NCBI RefSeq assembly: GCF_900102795.1 | Contig: NZ_FMWG01000020.1 | Location: 1 to 34,065 of the forward strand | Source of the DNA: Epibacterium ulvae | GTDB taxonomy: Bacteria > Pseudomonadota > Alphaproteobacteria > Rhodobacterales > Rhodobacteraceae | DNA: 34,065 bases | Direction of reading: 5' to 3' | Shown here: positions 22,395 through 31,463 of the stretch, piece after piece | How the letters are laid out: the number at the start of each line of letters is the position of its first letter | How positions within the stretch are numbered: position 1 is the stretch's first letter | The notes under the pieces: generated by a model | Databases searched by the model: none | Seen by the model: the letters and a program-made list of their open reading frames with translations, nothing else | What the model was told of the DNA's origin: nothing | Program-made: the position numbers and the translations under genes

Positions 22395-25253
22395 TCAATC
22401 GCCCTGTTTGAGGCCCATCAGTGCGGCCGCAAATGGGTTATCAGGATCGATCTGCTTTTCCTTCTTTGGTGGGCGTGCAGAGAAAGATTTTGCACCTTGG
22501 TTCTGACGTGGACCACCTTTTTTACCCGGCTTGCCACCTTGTGGTTTGCCGCCACGAGGTTTGCCACGGCCACGGTTTTGGCGCGCCTCTCCCTCACCTT
22601 CGGTACGACGTTGACCACGCCCGGCATTTTGCCGGTTACGATTGCCGCCCCATGTGAAGGTGAAAAACACCTCGGTCTCTGGCTCTGTCGCCTCAGGAGT
22701 GGCTTCCGCTTCATCTTTCGCAGCTGTGTCATCTACAGTCGCGACCGATTCTTCTGTTGCAGAAGCTTCTTCCTCAGGTGAGGTGCCTTCAGCAGCAGAT
22801 GCGGGTTCTGCAGTCGCAGGCTCCACCGCGGTATCGTCGGTCGTGGGTTCAGCTGTCGGCGAAGCTGGTGCTTGTTTCACCTTCTCACGCTCGCCTTTTT
22901 CGGCACGGTAGCCAAGGCCTTGCATGAGGTCAGCAAACTGTTCAAGCGTCATACCTGTGATCGACAGCATATCTGCCTTCGCTTCAAACCCGCCGCGGCT
23001 GTCTTCATTGCGCAGCATATCCGCCAAACGCTCCAACATATCGATACGGATCATCCGCTCGCCTGCGGCACGATACCCTGACATTGTGTCATAGCCTCGT
23101 GGCGCATCTTTCATGGTTGGAACAGTCACCAGTCCCGGAGGTGGTGCTTCGGGGAAATCTTGCAGATCATTTGCCAAAGACCAAAGCAACAGACGCAAAC
23201 GCGTTGGTGCAGGCTTCAGCAACAGGGGCATGAAGATCGTAAACTGGCCGAAACGGATGCCATGCTTGCGCAGGGCCGCACGGGCATCTTGATCCAGATC
23301 TTTTACATCCTGTGCAACTTTTGCACGCGGCATAACCCCCAGATCTTCAACCATGCGGAACGCAAAGCCACGAGCAAGCCCTGTCAGCTCTTCGTCTTTC
23401 TGGAGATTTTGCAGGGGCTCAAACAACGTTGCAATCTTGCGCGTGATAAAATGCTGCAGACGGCGCTCTACCTTCTGGGCCACGTCGACCCCAGCGGCAT
23501 CATCGACAAAAACCTCAACACGCGGGTTCAGCGCATCTGCGCCAGCAGTCAGTTTACCAACCGCATATTCCCCCCACATCAGGCCGCCCTGATCCGTAAA
23601 ATCAATTTCAGTATCGGGTGCGTTGTAAAAGCGATCAGCCCGCAGATGGAAATGCGGAGCCAAGGCCTGTAAGGACGCAGACTTCAGCGCCTTTGCCTCT
23701 GCGCCCTGAGCGCTTTTGTCCGGAGAAAACCGGAACCCTTCGAGTTGACCCACGAATTCACCTTCGACGGTCACTTCACCCTTGTCATTCACTTCGGCCA
23801 AAAGGGCCTCCTTCTGTTTGAGCCGGCGCAAAAGCACGGATGTGCGCCGGTCCACAAATCTTTGAGTCAGCCGCTCGTGCAGCGCGTCCGACAGCCTGTC
23901 TTCTACAGCGCGCGTCTCGCTACGCCAATTGTTTTCGTCACGCAGCCAGCCTTTCCTTTGCGCGACATAGGTCCACGTGCGGATAAACGCTAATCGTTTG
24001 GACAATGCATCTATATTTCCGTCCGTTCGATCAATACGTTTAATCTGCCGCGCCATAAAATCATCAGGAATTGAGCCACCCTGATGGAGATAGTCAAAAA
24101 TCACCGTCAAAAGTGAGGCATGTTCGCCATGGCTGATGCCGCGAAAATCCGGGATTCGGCATACATCCCATAATAACCTGACGGTTTTGGCATCAGTCAC
24201 ACGCGCCGCCACAGTCGCATCCGCAGACAGGGTTTTCAGCACACGCAAATCATCCGCTTCGCGCGCTTTAAGCAGGCGTTCGTGATTAGAATTTGTCTCA
24301 AGCGAGCGTATAAGTGCCTCAACCGTCCCAAATTTCAGATCTGCAGACCTCCAGTTCAGCTTTTTCAGGGGCGTAAAGTGATGCTCCATAATCGCGGTAG
24401 CAGTGCCTTCATCTAGTGGTCGAGCATCGCCAGTCACACCAAAACTGCCATGGCTCATACCACGCCCTGCACGCCCCGCGATCTGCGCAAGCTCATTGGG
24501 GGCTAAATCCCGCATGCGTCTGCCATCGAATTTCGCAGTAGAAGAAAACGCAACATGGTCGATATCAAGGTTCAACCCCATGCCAATCGCATCGGTTGCC
24601 ACAAGATAATCCACCTCTCCATTTTGATAGAGCGCCACCTGCGCATTCCGAGTTCTGGGCGACAAGGCGCCCATTACAACAGCTGCCCCGCCCTTCTGAC
24701 GGCGGATCAGTTCAGCAATGGCATAGACATTATCAACCGAAAACCCAACGATTGCACTGCGTGGCGGCATGCGGCTGATCTTTTTGGAACCAGCATAGAC
24801 CAGATCAGACATCCGCTCACGATGCATGAATTCAACGCCTGGCACCAAATCAGCGATAGCCCCACGAATGGTATCCGCGCCTAGGAAAAGCGTTTCATGC
24901 GTGCCGCGTGCGCGCAGCAGCCTATCTGTAAACACATGCCCACGTTCTGGGTCAGCACAAAGCTGGATTTCGTCGATGGCAAGAAAATCAGTGCCCATCC
25001 CTTCGGGCATCGATTCGACGGTGCAGATCCAATACTGGGTCCTGGGCGGTACGATTCGCTCTTCGCCAGTCACCAAGGCGACAACAGAAGGGCCTTTAAT
25101 CGCAACAATCTTGTCATAGACTTCCCGTGCAAGAAGGCGCAGGGGAAACCCCATTACCCCTGTACGATAGCCCAGCATCCGTTCGATAGCGTAGTGCGTT
25201 TTACCTGTGTTGGTCGGGCCTAAAACAGCCACAACCCGCGATGCGCGCATCAT
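22395..25253 (-). CDS. Suv3-like DExH RNA helicase
   Basis: 952 aa, ATG preceded by AAGGAG. Helicase motifs: GPTNTGKT at about 12-19 (Walker A), DEIQ at about 94-97 (motif II), GADTIRGAI, and QIAGRAGRG near 262 (motif VI); the arrangement is that of mitochondrial Suv3 and its alphaproteobacterial relatives. The C-terminal ~180 residues are not part of the fold: an acidic Pro/Ala/Thr/Glu-rich segment is followed by an Arg/Gly/Asn-rich basic tail (RNRQNAGRGQRRTEG and GKPRGGKPQGGKPGKKGG), which looks like an RGG-type RNA-binding tail. Probably works in RNA turnover with the downstream S4 protein. Confidence 0.93.
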   Translation of the reverse strand: MMRASRVVAVLGPTNTGKTHYAIERMLGYRTGVMGFPLRLLAREVYDKIVAIKGPSVVALVTGEERIVPPRTQYWICTVESMPEGMGTDFLAIDEIQLCADPERGHVFTDRLLRARGTHETLFLGADTIRGAIADLVPGVEFMHRERMSDLVYAGSKKISRMPPRSAIVGFSVDNVYAIAELIRRQKGGAAVVMGALSPRTRNAQVALYQNGEVDYLVATDAIGMGLNLDIDHVAFSSTAKFDGRRMRDLAPNELAQIAGRAGRGMSHGSFGVTGDARPLDEGTATAIMEHHFTPLKKLNWRSADLKFGTVEALIRSLETNSNHERLLKAREADDLRVLKTLSADATVAARVTDAKTVRLLWDVCRIPDFRGISHGEHASLLTVIFDYLHQGGSIPDDFMARQIKRIDRTDGNIDALSKRLAFIRTWTYVAQRKGWLRDENNWRSETRAVEDRLSDALHERLTQRFVDRRTSVLLRRLKQKEALLAEVNDKGEVTVEGEFVGQLEGFRFSPDKSAQGAEAKALKSASLQALAPHFHLRADRFYNAPDTEIDFTDQGGLMWGEYAVGKLTAGADALNPRVEVFVDDAAGVDVAQKVERRLQHFITRKIATLFEPLQNLQKDEELTGLARGFAFRMVEDLGVMPRAKVAQDVKDLDQDARAALRKHGIRFGQFTIFMPLLLKPAPTRLRLLLWSLANDLQDFPEAPPPGLVTVPTMKDAPRGYDTMSGYRAAGERMIRIDMLERLADMLRNEDSRGGFEAKADMLSITGMTLEQFADLMQGLGYRAEKGEREKVKQAPASPTAEPTTDDTAVEPATAEPASAAEGTSPEEEASATEESVATVDDTAAKDEAEATPEATEPETEVFFTFTWGGNRNRQNAGRGQRRTEGEGEARQNRGRGKPRGGKPQGGKPGKKGGPRQNQGAKSFSARPPKKEKQIDPDNPFAAALMGLKQGD

Positions 25254-25296
25254 TGCACCACTCCTTACCCGCCGCCCTGCGTCTAAAACATTAGAC

Positions 25297-25887
25297 CTAC
25301 AGTTTGCGCCCTTCTGTGAAAGGCGCCAATCGTTTCAAAGCATTGGTTACTGCCTCGTGATGCGGATGTATAGCCTTAGCGCGCGTATAGGCCTCATAGG
25401 CTTTCTCAGGATCGCGAAACTGCTCCAAAATCTGCCCCAGAACGAACAATGCATTGTAATCATCGGGGTTAAGATGAAGCGCCTGTTCCAGATCAGCGAC
25501 GGCTGGACCAAACTGATCAAGCCGCGCAAATGCTTCCGCCCGCCGAAGCCGCGCAATTGCAAATTCCGGCGCATGATCTACCAAAGCTGTCAGATGTTCT
25601 ATGGCTTCTGCTGGCGCCTGCTGCTCCAGTGCGCGCTCACCTCGTCGCAGCAACAGATCCATCGCAGCAGACCCGCTGCGCCGCCAGATTGCTTGCAAAT
25701 CTCGGTCAAGATCGACGGCTTCCAAGGCGTTAGCCGTAGCCAATTGTTGCAGCAATTGATCCGCAGGCTTATCTTGCGCAAAACCTGACATTGGCGCCAA
25801 AATCAAAAGCGCTGACAGTGCAATGGACTTATAAAAGGTCTGTGACCTTTCGTCATTTATCATGGATCGCAAAGTTTTTTTCATCAT
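25297..25887 (-). CDS. Exported TPR-repeat protein
   Basis: 196 aa from ATG 25887; ATG 25884 and ATG 25863 are equally possible, and no clear ribosome-binding site decides. The frame runs further upstream but enters the region of the divergent SCP2 gene, so longer starts are rejected. A signal peptide is visible (KSIALSALLILAPMSGFAQ), followed by helices and three or so tetratricopeptide repeats (HLTALVDHAPEFAIARLRRA, DLEQALHLNPDDYNALFVLG, AYTRAKAIHPHHEAVTNALK). A periplasmic scaffold or assembly role is typical; partner unknown. It lies 43 bp upstream of the Suv3-like helicase start, on its own strand sense but downstream in transcription. Confidence 0.82.
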   Translation of the reverse strand: MMKKTLRSMINDERSQTFYKSIALSALLILAPMSGFAQDKPADQLLQQLATANALEAVDLDRDLQAIWRRSGSAAMDLLLRRGERALEQQAPAEAIEHLTALVDHAPEFAIARLRRAEAFARLDQFGPAVADLEQALHLNPDDYNALFVLGQILEQFRDPEKAYEAYTRAKAIHPHHEAVTNALKRLAPFTEGRKL

Positions 25888-25989
25888 CACATGTATCAAT
25901 CTAACCTGAGCCCTGCCATTTTCAATCCTGAGTCGCAGGCCGGTCACAAAGATCTGTTTGCTGACTGAGTTTAAGAAAAGGACTACAAG

Positions 25990-26280
25990 ATGAGCGACAT
26001 CCTCGCACAAGCTGCCCAAGCCCTGAACGAAAAGCTGCAAGGTGCTGACTTCCCTGCAACAGCAAAGTTCGAAATCGCAGATCTGGGCGCAATCCTTCTG
26101 GACAGCAGCGGTGCACGGGTCAGCGATGATGAGGCAGACGTTACATTGTCTGCAGATGCTGAGACCTTTCAAGAGATTCTGTCAGGTGAACTCAACCCAA
26201 CCAATGCATTTATGTCGGGCAAGCTTACCATTGACGGCGACATGGGCATTGCAATGCAATTGGCCTCAGCCCTCGCATAA
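25990..26280 (+). CDS. SCP2 sterol-binding-domain protein
   Basis: 96 aa, ATG with AAGGA upstream. It has the complete small SCP2 fold: LNEKLQGADFPATAKFEIAD, then ADVTLSADAETFQEILSGEL, and FMSGKLTIDGDMGIAMQLA. Such stand-alone bacterial proteins bind lipids or acyl chains. It is 14 bp upstream of an alpha/beta hydrolase, suggesting a lipid-handling pair. Divergent from the TPR gene. Confidence 0.92.
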   Translation: MSDILAQAAQALNEKLQGADFPATAKFEIADLGAILLDSSGARVSDDEADVTLSADAETFQEILSGELNPTNAFMSGKLTIDGDMGIAMQLASALA

Positions 26281-26294
26281 AAGGCGAAGACCCA

Positions 26295-27248
26295 ATGACG
26301 TTTGATGCAGCTCCTCTCTACAATGAGGTCGCAAAAGGACCCGCGACCGGTCAGGCGCATTGGGTTCGCACATCTGATGGTCTACGCCTCCGAATTGGCC
26401 ACTGGCGCAGCACCTCGGATACGGAAAAAGGTACGCTGCTGCTCTTTCCTGGGCGCACTGAATACGTCGAAAAATACGGCATAACCGCAGATTTCTTTGC
26501 ACGTGAAGGTTACGCGACCCTTGCTGTTGACTGGCGCGGCCAAGGTCTGGCGGATCGTCTATATCATGACCGCCTGCGAGGCCATATTGACCGTTTCAAA
26601 GCGTTTCAAACAGACGTAGACGCGGTGATACAACACGCAACAGATCTTAAGCTGCCGAAACCCTGGTATGTTCTTGGTCACTCCATGGGGGGAGCTATCG
26701 CACTACGCGCCTTGCACAATGGCTTAGACGTAAAAGCCGCAGTTTTTACAGCACCAATGTGGGGGATACGTGTGCCGGATGCGCTACGCCCTATCGCCCG
26801 CATTCTGGGCCATGTTGCGCCTCTGCTTGGATATGGAGGATGGCTCGCCCCCTCCACCAGCGCAGGGTCTTATGTGTTAGAGCAAGCCTTTGACGGCAAT
26901 CTGCTGACCAATGATCCCATGATGTATCAATACTTACGGGATCATCTGGCACATGAACCAAAGCTGGAACTAGGCGGGCCCAGTGTGCAATGGGTTTATG
27001 AAGCGTTGAAAGAGTGCACAGCCCTTGCCGATATGTCCTCTCCTGACTATCCGTGCCTGACCTTCCTTGGTGATAACGAAGAGATCGTCTCCACCGAGGC
27101 CATTCACAACCGAATGGAGCGCTGGGCAAACGGAACGTTGGAAATCGTACCCAAAGCACGCCATGAGGTTTTGATGGAGAACATCTCCACACGATCCGCA
27201 ACTCATAACAAAATCATCACGTTCTTTTCGCAGTTTAAAACACCTTAG
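26295..27248 (+). CDS. Alpha/beta hydrolase (lysophospholipase/monoacylglycerol-lipase type)
   Basis: 317 aa. Serine nucleophile elbow GHSMGG near residue 132, acid in FLGDNEEIV, and histidine in KARHEVLMEN complete the triad. The N-terminal WRGQGLADR and LLLFPGRTEYVEKYG match PldB-like hydrolases. No signal peptide, so cytosolic. Very short spacing from the SCP2 gene implies co-transcription; lipid ester substrate is likely but not shown. Confidence 0.92.
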   Translation: MTFDAAPLYNEVAKGPATGQAHWVRTSDGLRLRIGHWRSTSDTEKGTLLLFPGRTEYVEKYGITADFFAREGYATLAVDWRGQGLADRLYHDRLRGHIDRFKAFQTDVDAVIQHATDLKLPKPWYVLGHSMGGAIALRALHNGLDVKAAVFTAPMWGIRVPDALRPIARILGHVAPLLGYGGWLAPSTSAGSYVLEQAFDGNLLTNDPMMYQYLRDHLAHEPKLELGGPSVQWVYEALKECTALADMSSPDYPCLTFLGDNEEIVSTEAIHNRMERWANGTLEIVPKARHEVLMENISTRSATHNKIITFFSQFKTP

Positions 27249-27323
27249 CACGCGTTTGCTTGTGCTTCACGTGGTCCGTGCTTAGATGTTTCTGCAGACA
27301 AGAAATACCATTCAGGAGCCCCT

Positions 27324-29144
27324 ATGTTTCAGCTTCCCTTTCCCGTGCGCGATGCCAATGCAGGATCCGGCGCAGACAGTCTTGGAAATCTGCCAGAATG
27401 GGATCTGAGCGACCTCTACGCTGGTGAAGATGCCCCCGAACTAGATCGCGATCTGGCCTGGTTAGAAGGTGAATGCAGTGCCTTTGCAGCAGATTATGAG
27501 GGCAAACTGGCAGAGCTTGACGCCGCAGGCTTGCTGGACTGCGTCTTGCGCAATGAAAAGATCAACTCAATCGCCGGACGTATCATGTCCTTTGCCGGCT
27601 TGCGCTACTATCAGCTGACAACCGATGCGGATCGCGCAAAATTCATGTCAGACATGCAGGAGAAGATCACGATCTTCACCACACCTTTGGTGTTTTTTAC
27701 GCTGGAGCTGAACCGCATCGAAGATGACGTTCTGGCAGGACATCTGACTACGAACACCGATCTTGCGCGCTATAAACCCGTATTTGATCGCATTCGTGCG
27801 ATGAAACCTTATCAGCTGTCAGATGAGCTGGAAAAGTTTCTGCATGATCTCGGAGTTGTTGGAGATGCTTGGGAGCGTTTGTTTGATGAAACCATCGCAG
27901 GCCTGACCTTCACCATCGACGGCCAAGAGCTGAACATCGAAGGCACGCTCAACTTCCTCACAGAACAAGATCGCAGCAAACGCGAAGCCGCAGCGCGCGA
28001 GTTGGCGCGGGTGTTCAACGACAACATTAAAACCTTTGCTCGCGTTCACAACACGCAAGCAAAGGAAAAAGAAATTCTGGATCGCTGGCGCGGTATGCCA
28101 AGCCCGCAGATGGGGCGCCATCTGTCAAATCATGTAGAGCCTGAGGTCGTCGAAGCGCTGCGCGAAGCTGTGGTTGCCGCCTACCCCAAGCTTTCGCATC
28201 GCTATTATGAGCTGAAACGCAAATGGCTGGGCTTGGACCGGATGCAGGTCTGGGATCGCAATGCCCCGCTGCCCATGGAAGATACCCATACCGTTGCCTG
28301 GGAAGACGCAGAAAAAACGGTCATGGACGCCTACAATGCTTTTGATCCCCGTATGGGTGAAATCGCAGCGCCCTTCTTTAGCAAAGGCTGGATCGACGCA
28401 GGCGTAAAACCCGGCAAAGCTCCAGGTGCTTTTGCGCACCCCACAGTGACTGATGTGCACCCTTATGTGATGCTAAACTACCTTGGCAAACCACGCGACG
28501 TAATGACCTTGGCCCATGAATTGGGCCATGGTGTGCATCAGGTTTTGGCCGCTGAACAGGGTGAAATGCTGTCCTCAACCCCGCTGACACTGGCAGAAAC
28601 AGCGTCCGTCTTTGGTGAGATGCTCACATTCCGCAAAATGCTGGACGCCGCGGAAACAAAAGAAGCCCGCAAAGTCCTGCTGGCGGGCAAAGTTGAAGAC
28701 ATGATCAACACGGTCGTGCGTCAGATTGCCTTTTATGACTTTGAATGCAAACTCCACTCTGCCCGCGCTGAAGGTGAGCTGACACCAGATGATATAAACG
28801 CGCTGTGGATGTCTGTTCAGGCTGAATCTCTTGGTGAAGCCTTTGATTTCATGGAAGGGTATGAGACCTTCTGGGCCTACATCCCACACTTCGTCCACTC
28901 ACCCTTTTATGTCTATGCCTATGCCTTTGGGGATGGCCTCGTAAACGCGCTTTATTCGGTCTACGCATCCGGCGCAGAAGGCTTTGAAGACAAGTATTTC
29001 GATATGCTTAAAGCGGGCGGATCGAAGCATCACAAAGACCTGCTGGCGCCCTTTGGCCTTGACGCATCTGATCCCAAATTCTGGGACAAGGGCCTGAGCA
29101 TGATTTCCGATATGATCGACGAATTGGAAGCGATGGAAGATTAA
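27324..29144 (+). CDS. pepF: M3-family oligoendopeptidase (PepF type)
   Basis: 606 aa, AGGAG upstream of the ATG. Zinc metallopeptidase motif HELGHGVH near residue 399, with the third ligand Glu in LAETASVFGEML. The N-terminal half is the helical M3 propeptide-like domain (LPEWDLSDLYAGEDAPELDR). Cleaves short peptides in the cytosol. A strong GC-rich hairpin follows the stop. Confidence 0.96.
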   Translation: MFQLPFPVRDANAGSGADSLGNLPEWDLSDLYAGEDAPELDRDLAWLEGECSAFAADYEGKLAELDAAGLLDCVLRNEKINSIAGRIMSFAGLRYYQLTTDADRAKFMSDMQEKITIFTTPLVFFTLELNRIEDDVLAGHLTTNTDLARYKPVFDRIRAMKPYQLSDELEKFLHDLGVVGDAWERLFDETIAGLTFTIDGQELNIEGTLNFLTEQDRSKREAAARELARVFNDNIKTFARVHNTQAKEKEILDRWRGMPSPQMGRHLSNHVEPEVVEALREAVVAAYPKLSHRYYELKRKWLGLDRMQVWDRNAPLPMEDTHTVAWEDAEKTVMDAYNAFDPRMGEIAAPFFSKGWIDAGVKPGKAPGAFAHPTVTDVHPYVMLNYLGKPRDVMTLAHELGHGVHQVLAAEQGEMLSSTPLTLAETASVFGEMLTFRKMLDAAETKEARKVLLAGKVEDMINTVVRQIAFYDFECKLHSARAEGELTPDDINALWMSVQAESLGEAFDFMEGYETFWAYIPHFVHSPFYVYAYAFGDGLVNALYSVYASGAEGFEDKYFDMLKAGGSKHHKDLLAPFGLDASDPKFWDKGLSMISDMIDELEAMED

Positions 29145-29153
29145 TCCATCTGC

Positions 29154-29184
29154 GCACTGCCCCCCGTTTCTTCTGGGGCAGTGC
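29154..29184. terminator. Hairpin between convergent pepF and the Lrp-family gene
   Basis: GCACTGCCCC (29154-29163) and GGGGCAGTGC (29175-29184) form a perfect 10-bp stem with an 11-nt loop, placed exactly between the two stop codons. The T run is poor, but the position between convergent genes supports a termination role. Confidence 0.65.
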
Positions 29185-29655
29185 CTACCCCAGCAATGGC
29201 CAGGGGCTACGCGTTTTGGTCTGACGCAAAATGAAATGGGTCTGACTTTCACGTACCAGCCCCGTTGATAAAATACCGCGCATAAGAAAATGTTCCAAAT
29301 CCTCGGGATCCTTTGCCGCGACTTTCAGGATAAAATCAGCCGCCCCGGTGACAGAGGCACATTCCACAATGCGGGCCTCGGTTTCGACCAATCGGGAAAA
29401 GGCTGCGATGGTTTCCTCCCTGTGATCAAGCAATGTGGCAAAAACATAAGCCAAAGCATGCAGCCCCAATAATTTGGGGTCAAGCCGCGCGATATATCCT
29501 TTGATCAATCCCAACTCTTCCAGCCGTTTGATCCGTCGCCAGCATGGCGACGTAGACAACCCTGCAACATCAGCCAAATCTTGCAGACTGGCCTTACCGT
29601 CATTTTGTAGATGCGCCAGCAAGGCACGATCGGCAATATCCAGTTCAGGTGGCAT
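29185..29655 (-). CDS. Lrp/AsnC-family transcriptional regulator (divergent to phhA)
   Basis: 156 aa, GGAGG before ATG 29655. Winged HTH (KASLQDLADVAGLSTSPCWR and RIKRLEELGLIKGYIA) and a C-terminal RAM domain (ARIVECASVTGAADFILKVA). Divergent from phhA, with a palindrome in the 119-bp gap, so it very likely regulates phenylalanine hydroxylation. It is clearly different in sequence from the Lrp gene beside hpd. Confidence 0.94.
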   Translation of the reverse strand: MPPELDIADRALLAHLQNDGKASLQDLADVAGLSTSPCWRRIKRLEELGLIKGYIARLDPKLLGLHALAYVFATLLDHREETIAAFSRLVETEARIVECASVTGAADFILKVAAKDPEDLEHFLMRGILSTGLVRESQTHFILRQTKTRSPWPLLG

Positions 29656-29671
29656 TTTCTCACAAACCTCC

Positions 29672-29697
29672 TTTTAGGGAAAATTTTACCCCCAAAA
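29672..29697. promoter_or_regulatory. Candidate operator between the Lrp-family gene and phhA
   Basis: A near-palindrome, TTTTAGGGAAAA followed by TTTTACCCCCAAAA, with an AT core flanked by GGG and CCC. It starts about 17 bases before the regulator's ATG and about 100 bases before phhA, a normal place for an Lrp/AsnC site. Confidence 0.5.
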
Positions 29698-29774
29698 GAG
29701 CCAAATATCGCAAAATAGGCAAGAAATTTCCGATCATCTCAACAAAACTGAAACTCAGATTTGAGGAGCAGTCG

Positions 29775-30560
29775 ATGCCAAAATCAACAAAATATCTCGT
29801 GAAGACACCAGACGCAGACGGGTATATCTCATATTCAGAGGCAGAAGACCGTGTCTGGGCAGATCTCTATGCGCAGCAATTGCCACGTGTCCAAACCCAT
29901 GCTGCAAAGCCTTATCTTGATGGCTTGGACCGTATGCGTATACCACAAAAGCGGGTGCCTCAATGCACTGAAATTTCGGCCACGCTCCGTCAATTGACAG
30001 GATGGCAGGTCGCACCTGTCCCTGCCTTGATTGGTTTCGAGAAATTTTTCTCGATGCTCGCAGACAAAACCTTTCCAGCGGCCTCATTCATAAGATCACG
30101 TGAAGATTTTGACTACATTGAGGAACCAGATATCTTTCATGAAATCTTTGGCCATACGCCGCTGTTGACAGACCCACGCTTCGCAGAGTTCTCACAGGCG
30201 ATTGGTAAAGCGGGCACGCGCGCAACAAAGAGTGATTATGCATGGCTGATCCGCCTCTATTGGTTCACCATTGAATTTGGCTTATTACGGGAAGGTGCTT
30301 CCATCAAAGCGCTTGGATCAGGGCTTGCCTCTTCTCCGTCTGAAATGTTGCACGCGACCTCCGATAAACCAGAATTTCGTGATTTCAACGTGATCGACAT
30401 CCTACGCACGCCGTATCGCATCGATATTCCGCAACCTGTCTATTTTGTATTAAACACGCTGGAGCAATTGTTTGAAGCGTCAAAGCGCGACTTGCTTGCT
30501 GACGTGAAAGAAGCTCAGAACCTTGGGCAAACCCCACTTTCAGGACTTTCATTGCGCTAA
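29775..30560 (+). CDS. phhA: Phenylalanine 4-monooxygenase
   Basis: Hydroxylates phenylalanine to tyrosine using tetrahydropterin and non-heme iron. 261 aa from ATG 29775, which has GAGGAG six bases upstream; the frame's earlier ATG at 29649 lies inside the regulator's start region and is rejected. Iron ligands: two His in PDIFHEIFGHTPLL and the Glu in YWFTIEFGLL. Usual length for the bacterial enzyme, which lacks the regulatory domain of animal PAH. It feeds the tyrosine route that includes Hpd, encoded at about 14-15 kb. No pterin carbinolamine dehydratase (phhB) gene is adjacent. Confidence 0.96.
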   Translation: MPKSTKYLVKTPDADGYISYSEAEDRVWADLYAQQLPRVQTHAAKPYLDGLDRMRIPQKRVPQCTEISATLRQLTGWQVAPVPALIGFEKFFSMLADKTFPAASFIRSREDFDYIEEPDIFHEIFGHTPLLTDPRFAEFSQAIGKAGTRATKSDYAWLIRLYWFTIEFGLLREGASIKALGSGLASSPSEMLHATSDKPEFRDFNVIDILRTPYRIDIPQPVYFVLNTLEQLFEASKRDLLADVKEAQNLGQTPLSGLSLR

Positions 30561-30797
30561 GAAGCCAAGCTTTTGTTGGCTGACAAGCTGCCCCAAACCA
30601 CAAAACTAAGAGTACACTCGACGAAATTACCGAATTTTCAAGAGAATCCCTCTCAAGCCCTTGGAATATTTACAAAAAGGGATCGATAGAAGTGCGGAAA
30701 ATTATCCTAAAAACAGCTTTCAAAGCACCATTCGCGTATGAGCGAAAAAACGGCTATCGAACTCCGCAAGCATCTGGAATATTTGAATTTTTAGATA

Positions 30798-30819
30798 ATT
30801 TCACATCAAAATGTGAAAT
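30798..30819. repeat. 9-bp inverted repeat upstream of the mobilisation genes (candidate oriT element)
   Basis: ATTTCACAT (30798-30806), spacer CAAA, then ATGTGAAAT (30811-30819), all nine pairs perfect, followed directly by the palindrome GGTGCACC (30820-30827). It stands in the AT-rich gap between phhA and the mob genes. Inverted repeats next to relaxosome genes often form part of an origin of transfer; a regulator-binding site is the alternative. Confidence 0.45.
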
Positions 30820-31011
30820 GGTGCACCGGGGAGGAGTAATCTAGAACCTTTTGAAGCGGATAAAGTGTTGTCTGCGCTGGAGGATTGGTCTGCGGTTTTA
30901 CGTGCAGATCCAGAGGTTTCGCGCAAGCTGGCGGCGTTTTCTGAGGCTGCGGAAGATCAGCAACCCCAAGACACAAACGTTCTACCTCCTCCACCGGAGC
31001 CAGGCCCATGA
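30817..31011 (+). pseudogene. Small ORF ahead of mobC, 5' end apparently lost
   Basis: The frame encodes LEPFEADKVLSALEDWSAVL and continues through a Pro-rich end (LPPPPEPGP) to a TGA that overlaps the mobC ATG (ATGA). Its codon use resembles that of the mob genes. A strong GGGGAGGAG lies at 30828-30836, but the codon at the expected start position is not a start codon; the first possible start in frame is GTG 30865. Either a start codon has been mutated, or the protein is short (48 aa). It looks like the small companion gene often found before mobC on Rhodobacteraceae elements; function unknown. Confidence 0.5.
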
Positions 31012-31463
31012 GGAAAGGCAAGGTTAAAACCGAGGCGACGCTGACGGCTGCGCATCGGGCCGCTGCGGGTATACCCACAAAAACCAAAGCGTCAAAGCGC
31101 CGGGAATTGTCCCCTTTGACACTGCGCCTCACTATTGAAGAACGGGCGCGTCTGGAAGAGCTGGCGGCTGGGATGACGCTCAGCGCTTATGTGCGGGCCT
31201 GTGTCTTTGCAGAGGAGGAGCGCCTGCGGGCGACGCGCCCAGCGGATGCCATTGCGGAGAAGAAAGCACTGTCGGAGGTGATGGGTCTGCTTGGCCATTC
31301 TCGTATCGCCAGCAATCTGAACCAATTGGCGCATCACGCAAACCTTGGTCTGATGATTGAGGATGATCGCGCCAAGGGTCAGATCGCGGAGGCCAATCAA
31401 CATCTCTTGGCCATCCGCACCGCCTTGATGACAGCGCTTGGTAAAGGTCGGAGGTCTGGATGA
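31008..31463 (+). CDS. mobC: MobC-like relaxosome accessory protein
   Basis: 151 aa. The basic N-terminus is followed by a ribbon-helix-helix-like domain (LTLRLTIEERARLEELAAGM and TLSAYVRACVF) and the MobC segment ALSEVMGLLGHSRIASNLNQ followed by LAHHANLG. MobC proteins bind oriT and help the relaxase open the strands. Starts and ends in ATGA overlaps with its neighbours, so the three mob genes form a coupled operon. Confidence 0.88.
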   Translation: MRKGKVKTEATLTAAHRAAAGIPTKTKASKRRELSPLTLRLTIEERARLEELAAGMTLSAYVRACVFAEEERLRATRPADAIAEKKALSEVMGLLGHSRIASNLNQLAHHANLGLMIEDDRAKGQIAEANQHLLAIRTALMTALGKGRRSG

